A stretch of 64,000 bases of DNA. Origin: Hyphomicrobiaceae bacterium (lineage in GTDB: Bacteria; Pseudomonadota; Alphaproteobacteria; Rhizobiales; Hyphomicrobiaceae). The notes under the pieces were generated by a model. It saw nothing but the letters and a program-made list of their open reading frames with translations, ran no database searches and was not told the origin of the DNA. Below are positions 54,387 through 61,477 of this stretch, piece by piece. The stretch covers positions 1 to 64,000 of the forward strand of contig WBUN01000012.1 in the NCBI GenBank assembly GCA_008933705.1, written 5' to 3'. Positions within the stretch are counted from its first letter, which is position 1. Each line of letters starts with the position of its first letter. The translations under genes were made by a program, and so were the position numbers.

Positions 54387-55043
54387 ATGGGAGAGATCAA
54401 TCTGCTCGCCAAGCTGCCCCGCGGGAGGCGCAATGTCGGCGCGCGCGCCATGGCCAAGACGGAGGAGCATATCCGCATCTCGCGCGAGTACGGGGAGCTC
54501 TATTTTGATGGGCCCCGCGAGTACGGGTACGGCGGCTACCGCTACGACGGACGCTGGGTGCCGGTGGCGCAGGACATGATCGCGCACTTCGATCTCAAGC
54601 CCGGGGACCGCATTCTCGACGTCGGCTGCGCCAAGGGCTTCCTGGTCAAGGACTTCATGAAGGCCTGCCCGGGCATCGAGGCGTTCGGCCTCGATATCTC
54701 GCGCTACGCGCTCATGAAGTGCGAGCCGGAGGTGATCGGTCGGCTGCATCTGGGCACCGCCACCGATCTGCCGTTCCGCGACGGCAGCTTCAAAGCCGCC
54801 ATCTCGCTCAACACTGTGCACAACTTCAACCGGGACGGCTGCATCAAGGCCCTGAAGGAGCTCCAGCGGGTGTCGAACGGGTGCGCTTTCGTGCAGGTCG
54901 ATTCCTACCGCACGCCTGAGCAGAAGGCGGTGTTTGAGGACTGGGTGCTCACGGCAAAGTTCCACGACTATCCCGATGGTTGGATCAAGCTGTTCAAGGA
55001 AGCCGGATACACGGGCGACTATTACTGGACGGTCATTGAGTGA
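54387..55043 (+). CDS. Class I SAM-dependent methyltransferase
   Basis: 218 aa with motif I ILDVGCAKGFLVKDF near residue 77, an acidic end of the next strand (AFGLDISRYA) and the post-II region TDLPFRDGSFKAAISLN typical of Methyltransf_11. ATG 54387 follows GGAG; upstream frame sequence is antisense-like. It probably methylates a sugar hydroxyl or carboxyl in this locus. The GTG/TGA overlap at 55040 couples it to the transketolase N half. Confidence 0.85.
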   Translation: MGEINLLAKLPRGRRNVGARAMAKTEEHIRISREYGELYFDGPREYGYGGYRYDGRWVPVAQDMIAHFDLKPGDRILDVGCAKGFLVKDFMKACPGIEAFGLDISRYALMKCEPEVIGRLHLGTATDLPFRDGSFKAAISLNTVHNFNRDGCIKALKELQRVSNGCAFVQVDSYRTPEQKAVFEDWVLTAKFHDYPDGWIKLFKEAGYTGDYYWTVIE

Positions 55044-55051
55044 GGGCAGCC

Positions 55052-55891
55052 ATGAAGACGGCAATGACTCGGCGGCGCGACAACGCGTTCGACGCGGCGG
55101 CGGCGCGAGCGCGCTGCAAGAGATACCGACGGCGCATCCTCGACATGTCACAGAACGTCACGGCACTGCACATCGGGGGCGCGTTCTCCTGCACCGAGAT
55201 CGTCGACTGCATCTATAACGAACTCATGCGACCAGGCGTGCGCGGCGGCAAATCGCCGGACACCTTCTTGATGTCCAAAGGTCACGGCTGCATGATCCAG
55301 TACGTGATCCTCGAGGACCTGGGCATCCTGACCAAAGCCGACCTCGATGCCTACTGCACGCCGAAGGGCCGGCTCGGCACGCATCCCGACTACGGCAATC
55401 CCGGCATCGAGGCATCCACCGGCGCCCTCGGACACGGCCTATCGATGGTGGTGGGCATGGCGCTGGCGGAGCGGGGACGGGGCACCAACGGCATCATCTA
55501 CACGGTTCTGAGCGATGGCGAGGTGCAGGAAGGCTCGACTTGGGAAGCCGTCCTGATGGCGTCATCGCTGAAGCTTACCAACATCGTTGCATTCGTCGAT
55601 AACAACGACCTCCAGAGCCTCGGCCGCACCTCGCAGACGCACCCTTCATTCTATCCGCTGGCGACCAAGTTCGAGGCTTTCGGCTGGGAGACGGCCGAGA
55701 TCGACGGCCACGACCCCGCCGCTGCTCACGCCGCCGTCACCGGACGCAGCGGCACGAAGCCGCTGATGGTTTGCGCGAAGACCGTCAAAGGCAAGGGCGT
55801 CAGCTACATGGAGAACGTGCCCGTGTGGCACTACCGCTCTCCGAACAAGGCCGAATATGCCCAAGCGCTGCGCGAGCTGGAGGCACAATAG
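55052..55891 (+). CDS. Transketolase, N-terminal (ThDP pyrophosphate-binding) subunit
   Basis: 279 aa equal to the first half of transketolase: SKGHGCMIQYVILEDLG, GIEASTGALGHGLSMVVGMA, and the ThDP/metal motif SDGEVQEGSTWEA to DNND. The partner half is encoded 2 bp downstream. GTG 55040 is an alternative start overlapping the methyltransferase stop. Split transketolases occur in archaea, some bacteria and sugar-antibiotic loci. Within this operon it would transfer a C2 ketol unit to build or shorten a ketose phosphate. Confidence 0.9.
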   Translation: MKTAMTRRRDNAFDAAAARARCKRYRRRILDMSQNVTALHIGGAFSCTEIVDCIYNELMRPGVRGGKSPDTFLMSKGHGCMIQYVILEDLGILTKADLDAYCTPKGRLGTHPDYGNPGIEASTGALGHGLSMVVGMALAERGRGTNGIIYTVLSDGEVQEGSTWEAVLMASSLKLTNIVAFVDNNDLQSLGRTSQTHPSFYPLATKFEAFGWETAEIDGHDPAAAHAAVTGRSGTKPLMVCAKTVKGKGVSYMENVPVWHYRSPNKAEYAQALRELEAQ

Positions 55892-55893
55892 CC

Positions 55894-56805
55894 GTGAGGA
55901 ACACCTTCTCCGAGGCGCTCTATGACGCCGCCACCAAGAATCCGAACATCTACATCGTCGTGTCCGACATCTCGCCGGCCGGCAGCATGGCCAAGTTCTC
56001 CAGCCAGTACCCCGACCGCTTCATCAACGTCGGCGTTGCCGAGCAGAGCATGATCGGCATCTGCGCCGGCCTTGCGCTCAAGGGCTGTCAGCCCTTCGCC
56101 TATACGATCGCCACCTTCACGCTGTACCGCCCCTTCGAGATGGTGCGCGACGACCTGTGTTACCAGAACCTGCCGGTCACGGTGGTCGGCATGGGCGCAG
56201 GCGTCATCTACTCGACGCTGGGTGGCACGCATCACACGCAGGAGGATATGGCGATTGCCGGCGCACTGCCCAACATGCAGGTCATTGCGCCATGCGATCC
56301 GCTTGAGTGCACGGACGCAACCCGCTGGTGCGCGCAGCAGAAGAACGGGCCCGTGTACCTGCGCATTGGCAAAGCCGGCGAACCCGTGCTGACCAAGGGG
56401 GCCGAGCCCTGGCAATTCGGCAAGGTGCGTTACCTGCGGCGCGGCTCCGACGTATGCATCCTCACCTACGGCGTCATTACCAAGATGGCGGTCGCCATCG
56501 CCGACCGCCTGCAGGAGCAGGGCAAGTCCGTCTCGCTGGTGTCGGTGCATACGGTCAAGCCGCTCGACCGTGCCGGTATTGTCGATGCGCTGAAGCGACA
56601 CAAGCACGTGATCGTCATTGAGGAGCATGCGCCCCAGGGCGGTCTCGCGCCGCAGACAAAGCAACTCGCCTGGGACAGCAAGGCCACCTGCCGCCTCGAC
56701 GCCTTCACACTGCAGGATGAGTTCATCCACAACTACGGCTCGTACGACGATCTGCTCGCCGCGCACGGACTGTCGCCGGGACGCATCCTCGACGTGGTGA
56801 CCTGA
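55894..56805 (+). CDS. Transketolase, C-terminal subunit
   Basis: 303 aa with the PYR domain (RFINVGVAEQSMIGICAGLAL, where Glu of VAEQ activates the ThDP ring) and the C-terminal domain (GRRSD-like VCILTYGVITKMAVAIADRL, VIVIEEHAPQGGLA). GTG 55894 begins 2 bp after the N-subunit stop, so the two are made together and should form a heterodimeric or heterotetrameric enzyme. The block GMGAGVIYSTLGGTHHTQEDMA is characteristic of the split subgroup. Confidence 0.9.
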   Translation: MRNTFSEALYDAATKNPNIYIVVSDISPAGSMAKFSSQYPDRFINVGVAEQSMIGICAGLALKGCQPFAYTIATFTLYRPFEMVRDDLCYQNLPVTVVGMGAGVIYSTLGGTHHTQEDMAIAGALPNMQVIAPCDPLECTDATRWCAQQKNGPVYLRIGKAGEPVLTKGAEPWQFGKVRYLRRGSDVCILTYGVITKMAVAIADRLQEQGKSVSLVSVHTVKPLDRAGIVDALKRHKHVIVIEEHAPQGGLAPQTKQLAWDSKATCRLDAFTLQDEFIHNYGSYDDLLAAHGLSPGRILDVVT

Positions 56806-56817
56806 AGCGGCAAATGA

Positions 56818-57696
56818 ATGCGCATTCTCGTTACGGGCGCGTCGGGATTCTCGGGCTCCTTCGTCGCCCGGGCACTGGCGCGCAGCGGCCGCGACGTCGT
56901 TGCTCTCCATCGTAGGGAAACGCCCTTCCTGACCCGGCTGAGCGGAGAGCCGCGGGTACGCAAGCATCGCGGCGATCTTATCGACGCTGCGACCCTACCC
57001 GGGCCCTTCGACGCCGTGGTTCACGTGGCCGCCACCTCTCCAGCACCGGGCATCGATGTGGCTCAGATGGTGCGCGACAACGTCATGGGCACGCAGGCGC
57101 TGATCGAGGCCGCCGAGCGCTGGGCTGCAAAGGCCTTCATCTTCTTCTCCTCTCTGTCGCTCTATGGAGAGGTGGCGGCAGGCCTCGTCGATGAGCGCAC
57201 CCCGATTGTGAACCCAGACGTCTACGGCGCCACCAAGCATCTCGGCGAGCTGCTGTTGGCGGCCCGCGCCGAGCGGTTGCTGTGCCTTGCAATTCGTCTG
57301 CCTGGCGTGCTGGGCCCCGGCGCCCATCGCAACTGGCTGTCTGGCGTGGCGGCTAGGCTGCGCACCGGGGAGACTGTACGCGCATTCCATCTCGATGCCC
57401 CTTTCAACAACGCTGCCCACATCGCTGATCTCGCCGCGCTCGTTTCACGGGTGCTTGAACGGCCGTGGACAGGGTTCGACGCCATCGTCGCCGGCGCGCG
57501 CGGCCACATCTCCGTGCGCGAGGCCATCATCCGCCTGGCGAAGGGCCTCGGCCTCGAAGCCCGCATCGAGCAGACCGCAGCCGCCAAGCCCTCCTTCACG
57601 CTCTCTTCCGAGCGTGCGATCAGCCGCTGGGGCTATGATCCCATGGAGATAGGCGCCATGATCGATCGCTACGCCGAGGACGTACGCGCTGGCTGA
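56818..57696 (+). CDS. NAD-dependent epimerase/dehydratase (extended SDR)
   Basis: 292 aa with GASGFSGSFVARAL, Ser-rich strand FFSSLSLYG and intact YGATK. The C-terminal part (FNNAAHIADLAALVSRVL) has the usual layout. It is the last gene of the plus-strand sugar operon and converges on the mutase-like gene at 57733. Like the other SDRs here, it likely tailors a nucleotide sugar. With three further SDRs in 10 kb, several successive changes to the sugar are implied. Confidence 0.86.
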   Translation: MRILVTGASGFSGSFVARALARSGRDVVALHRRETPFLTRLSGEPRVRKHRGDLIDAATLPGPFDAVVHVAATSPAPGIDVAQMVRDNVMGTQALIEAAERWAAKAFIFFSSLSLYGEVAAGLVDERTPIVNPDVYGATKHLGELLLAARAERLLCLAIRLPGVLGPGAHRNWLSGVAARLRTGETVRAFHLDAPFNNAAHIADLAALVSRVLERPWTGFDAIVAGARGHISVREAIIRLAKGLGLEARIEQTAAAKPSFTLSSERAISRWGYDPMEIGAMIDRYAEDVRAG

Positions 57697-57732
57697 GGAT
57701 CGGGGCCGGCGAAGGTGCGTCTGGCCGCTGGC

Positions 57733-58884
57733 TCAGCGCCACTTCGGCCCCGGAACCGGATGCTCGTAGCTGCCCTCTTGGACCAGTCTGGCCATGGCGA
57801 TGGCCTGCTCGATGCAGTCGTCGATGTCAATGGCATAGCGATAGCTGCCATGGCGGCCGAGCGCGAACACGCCCTTTGGCATCAGCTCGTGATAGCGCGC
57901 CGCCTGCGCCAGTGCCGACTTCATCGGCAGGGGATAGTACTTGCCGTTCATCGACGGGATCTCCATGCCGATGAGCGTCGTGTGCGATTTGTGATGCGTG
58001 AAGCGCTTGAACTCGGTCAGACGCGTGAATTTCTCATCGTTGGCGTAGTACAGGAAGTAGACGTGTTCCGGGAACGCGAACTCCATAGGCAGCACGATCT
58101 TGTGGAAGTCGCGACCGATGTAAGGCAGCGCGCCATAGCAGTTCTCGAACATCTGGTCGGGTGAGATGCTGCTGACGATCAGGTCGAACTTCTGCTTCTC
58201 ACCCTTGATCGTCACCGTGCGGTTGGGAATGTCGTAGCACTCGATCTTGGTGCCGAGCAGGATGCGCGCACCCTTGGTCGCTACATCGAAATACTGGTTA
58301 TAGCCGTCAGGTGCGATCGGGTAGGCCGAGAGGGCCGTGTCCCAGGCCGCGCGCGGCCCCTCCTTGAGGGCGACACCCTTGGGGGACCAGTTGAACGTGT
58401 CGATCTTGTTGTTGTCGTCGATCAGCCACATCTTCTTGCTGTATTTATCGATGTACTTCTCATAGAGCGTGCGACCGACCGAGCTGACCCAATAGTCCTC
58501 GAAGGTCTTTGCCTCCACGGCGCCCTTGAGCTGCTTGAGCTCAGCGTTGACCTTGTCCTTGTCGGGCATGCGCGCGATGTCGTCGCGGTGGATAGGGAAG
58601 TTGTAGAACTGATTGTCCTGCTCCACGTAGGTCAGGAACTCGTGGTCGAGGCACCGGCGCAGCGGGCAATACTTGTCGAGGTAGTCGTAGACCTCGCGGT
58701 TCTGAGTGAGGAAATGGCGTGGGCCGAACGTGTAGGGGTGTCCCCCGTGCCAGACGGTGCGCACTCCAGCGCCGAGGAATGGCGCCGCTTCCACCAGCGT
58801 TACGTCCCAGCTCCCCATCAGTAGCAGTTGATGCACCGACGCGCAGCCAGCGAAGCCACCGCCGATTACGAGCGCTTTATTCAT
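57733..58884 (-). CDS. UDP-galactopyranose mutase-like flavoenzyme
   Basis: 383 aa with the FAD motif VIGGGFAGCASVHQL, the HPYTFGPRHFLTQN region (Glf proteins have YGPHIFHT here) and the YEKYIDKYSKKMW motif (Glf: YTKKQW). DLIVSSISPDQMF and the C-terminal GSYRYAIDIDDCIEQAIAMA match the Glf end, where Tyr and Asp bind substrate and FAD. Glf converts a UDP-hexopyranose to a furanose. The deviations suggest a non-galactose substrate, perhaps the NDP-heptose or other sugar made here. Divergent from nothing; it heads the minus-strand set with two methyltransferases upstream. Confidence 0.85.
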   Translation of the reverse strand: MNKALVIGGGFAGCASVHQLLLMGSWDVTLVEAAPFLGAGVRTVWHGGHPYTFGPRHFLTQNREVYDYLDKYCPLRRCLDHEFLTYVEQDNQFYNFPIHRDDIARMPDKDKVNAELKQLKGAVEAKTFEDYWVSSVGRTLYEKYIDKYSKKMWLIDDNNKIDTFNWSPKGVALKEGPRAAWDTALSAYPIAPDGYNQYFDVATKGARILLGTKIECYDIPNRTVTIKGEKQKFDLIVSSISPDQMFENCYGALPYIGRDFHKIVLPMEFAFPEHVYFLYYANDEKFTRLTEFKRFTHHKSHTTLIGMEIPSMNGKYYPLPMKSALAQAARYHELMPKGVFALGRHGSYRYAIDIDDCIEQAIAMARLVQEGSYEHPVPGPKWR

Positions 58885-59031
58885 CTAGCCCTCGCCCTTG
58901 GTCTTGCGTGGTTGTCGAGTTGGCTGGTGCCACCGCACGCCGACCGAGAACTCCCAATCCAGGATTGGTGACATACGCCCGATCGTAAACAACATTGGCA
59001 TGCAGCGGGGCCCTCGATGGCCGGTACCGGC

Positions 59032-59742
59032 TCAATTCTTCAGCATAAGCATCAAGCCATTGCAGAGCGGCAAGGCGAGCTTCACGTAGTTGTTGCGTCG
59101 GGCCGCGAGCTCCATGAAGCGCTTGCAGCCTTCGCCCTTTTCGGTTGTGGTCTTGGCGTTGAGTACGTCGCCGTGGAAGAAGACGTCATCGACCAAGATC
59201 AGGCCGCCCGAGCGCACTCGCGGCTCCAGAGTCTCGAAATAGTGAGCGTAGCGCTCCTTGTTGCCGTCGATGAAGGCGAGGTCGAAGAGTTCGCTCTTCG
59301 GGATCTTGTCCAGCGCTTCGAAGGCATCGCCCTCCACGACCGTGATGCGGTCGGCCAGACCGTTGGCCGCGAAATTGCGCCGGCAGATGTCGGCGAAATG
59401 ATCGAACTTCTCGATCGTCGTCAGCTTGCCGCCAGCGGGCATGGCCCGCGCCATCGTCATGGCAGAGAGGCCGATGAAGGCGCCGATCTCGATGATGCGC
59501 ATGGGCTGCAGCACGCGGACGATAAGGTCCAGGAGGCGCAGCTGCACCGGGTTCGAGGCCATCTCCTCGATGGTGACCTTATCCGAGAGGGCGAGCTTGA
59601 AGCTCTCCTGTGGCAGCTGCAGTCCGCTCGTATGCACGATCAGGTCATAGAGGGCGTGGTGATAGTCACCGCCCCCGAAATAGATGTTGTTGAGCCGTTG
59701 GTCAGGAAGAAGCTTGTCCCAAAGCTTGAGATCTGCCGCCAT
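59032..59742 (-). CDS. SAM-dependent O-methyltransferase (CmcI/caffeoyl-CoA type)
   Basis: 236 aa with motif I IIEIGAFIGLSAMTMARAMP, motif II strand LTTIEKFDHFADICRRNF and the metal-dependent motif LAFIDGNKERYAHYFE followed by GLILVDDVFFHGDV. These match cation-dependent O-methyltransferases (AdoMet_MTase_24). ATG 59742 is used; ATG 59772 and a longer frame to 59919 are less protein-like. It likely methylates a sugar or lipid hydroxyl in this surface-glycan region. Confidence 0.85.
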   Translation of the reverse strand: MAADLKLWDKLLPDQRLNNIYFGGGDYHHALYDLIVHTSGLQLPQESFKLALSDKVTIEEMASNPVQLRLLDLIVRVLQPMRIIEIGAFIGLSAMTMARAMPAGGKLTTIEKFDHFADICRRNFAANGLADRITVVEGDAFEALDKIPKSELFDLAFIDGNKERYAHYFETLEPRVRSGGLILVDDVFFHGDVLNAKTTTEKGEGCKRFMELAARRNNYVKLALPLCNGLMLMLKN

Positions 59743-59964
59743 GATCGCGCAATCCCCACCTTGCGTTGACATCCGGGATACGCTGGGGCGCTGGGAGCCG
59801 CACCACGAGATACCAATTTGCATCTGCCCCCCGGAGCCAATCTCGCAAGCGGCTCCAACGTCCACGCGGCTTCTTACAGCGCTTTGCGCCCAGAAAGAAG
59901 CGAACAAAGCGGAAGTCAACAGCGGAAGTAGTCGCCGCGCTACCTCGCGACGCCTGCCCGCTGG

Positions 59965-61113
59965 TCACGCAGACAACGCTCGTTCCGTATCCTCCAGGAA
60001 CTCCTGAGCTGTCGGAAAGCGCCGCCGCGGTGGACGTTCGAAGTAGACGCTGCCGACCACGGCCTCTGCCGCGGCGAAGTGCAGCCCACTGCTCGGCTTC
60101 TGGTAGTAGCGCACGAACAGCGGATGTCCGGAGCGCACGAAGAGCGCATTCGTCACGTCGAACTGCACGGAGTTGAGCGTGCCTGCGCTCAGCGCGGCTT
60201 GCTCGAGCGGGTTCTTCATCGGCTTGTTCTGCTGCACGAAGAACAGCGGCGCAAAGCCTTTCGTATGCATCTTGTCCAGCAGCTGCTCGTCAGTGCCTTG
60301 CGCCGGGAAGCCGGTGCACTGAACCACCAATGCCCCTGCGGGCGAGAGCACACGCTGCAGCAAAGTCAGATAGTCGTCGAGCGCGGTCGGATTGAACTCG
60401 AGCAGGTTGGCATTGGAGGTGACGAGATCGAAGCAGCGGTCTTGCGATATGAGCTCCCCGATCCGCCACCAGGGATAGTGATAGCTGCATGGAGAAACGC
60501 CTTTCAGGCGCACCTTGCTCGAAAATTCTGTCACCGGCCCTTCTTGCGAGAATACGTCGATTCCGGGCGCGTTCTCGTGCGGCAGGGCACGCTCGTCGCA
60601 GCGGTGCCCGAAGCAGTACATATTGACCAGGTTTTGCAGGATGTAGAAGCTTTCGCAGGCCTCGATCTGGCTGTAGTTCTCCAGCGTGCGATGGTGCTTG
60701 AGGAAAAACGATAGATAGCCGCAACCTGGGCCGATCTCGAGAACCGATTTGAAGGTCTCGTTGACGCCGCGGAGCTTCTTATACAGCGCGAGCGCGGACA
60801 GCAGCGTCGAGATCGGCAGCACAGGCTCGCGGTGCGGCAGGAAGGTCATCTGGAACAGCACTGCGTCGCGGCAGGCCGCGAGCGTCATGTCGTATTCCGC
60901 GTCGGACAGTCCGCCGAGCTCGCTTACGTACTTGGCAAACCGCTTCTCCTGCATCGTGTCGACGATCTGCCCGAGTTCGCGGACGCTGCTGATCCGCACC
61001 GGGAAGCCCGCCCGCTCGAAGTGGTCGAGATTGTGGGTCTGCGCTATGCGCCAGTGCGGGATCATAGACCTCGCCAACAGCTCGTTGGCTCGGTAGGTCT
61101 GTGGATCAAGCAT
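59965..61113 (-). CDS. Putative sugar O-methyltransferase
   Basis: 382 aa. A central SAM motif I is visible (VLEIGPGCGYLSFFLKHH, about residue 124), with an acidic strand end (QIEACESF) and an active-site-like DLVTSNANLLEF. The N-terminal 110 residues are helical and carry a His-rich block (IPHWRIAQTHNLDHFERAG). The layout resembles putative sugar O-methyltransferases of glycan loci. It is divergent from the large gene at 61478. Acceptor unknown. Confidence 0.72.
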   Translation of the reverse strand: MLDPQTYRANELLARSMIPHWRIAQTHNLDHFERAGFPVRISSVRELGQIVDTMQEKRFAKYVSELGGLSDAEYDMTLAACRDAVLFQMTFLPHREPVLPISTLLSALALYKKLRGVNETFKSVLEIGPGCGYLSFFLKHHRTLENYSQIEACESFYILQNLVNMYCFGHRCDERALPHENAPGIDVFSQEGPVTEFSSKVRLKGVSPCSYHYPWWRIGELISQDRCFDLVTSNANLLEFNPTALDDYLTLLQRVLSPAGALVVQCTGFPAQGTDEQLLDKMHTKGFAPLFFVQQNKPMKNPLEQAALSAGTLNSVQFDVTNALFVRSGHPLFVRYYQKPSSGLHFAAAEAVVGSVYFERPPRRRFPTAQEFLEDTERALSA

Positions 61114-61477
61114 GGGCTTGGCCTCACCAGTGGGAGCGTGCGGTAGATTCCTCGGAGCGAATGTACACGGCCCCTCATCGCCGAGCGAGCGCGGTCAACC
61201 CATCGGTTCACAGAGATCGGTTCACAGAGCGAATAGTGTGTCATCGCACTCACCACGGCAGGGTGCTTTGCAGGACGTTCGATAGAGTGGTGCCGACTCG
61301 GGCCCCGTGTCTGTGCACGGACGCCAAGCTCGCTTGCTCGACGCAGGGTGTTCGGCTAGACGAGTTCGACACACAGAAAGCCTCCGATAGCTCCTGTGTC
61401 GACATGGTTCGGTAGGATGTCGAGCGTGTCGGAGGGAGCGGAACGTCGGCGACTAGACGCACTCTGGGGAAGCTCAG
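61114..61477. other. Divergent intergenic region before the large GT/TPR gene
   Basis: 364 bp between two divergent genes. It contains the 14-bp direct repeat at 61202-61229 but no gene that I can support; frames are short and mostly antisense-like. Promoters for both genes should lie here, though I could not fix them. Confidence 0.5.
61202..61229 (+). repeat. Two perfect tandem copies of a 14-bp sequence
   Basis: atcggttcacagag occurs at 61202-61215 and again at 61216-61229 with no gap. Tandem sites 14 bp apart in a divergent promoter region could bind a regulator on nearly successive helical turns, or reflect polymerase slippage. Confidence 0.7.
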
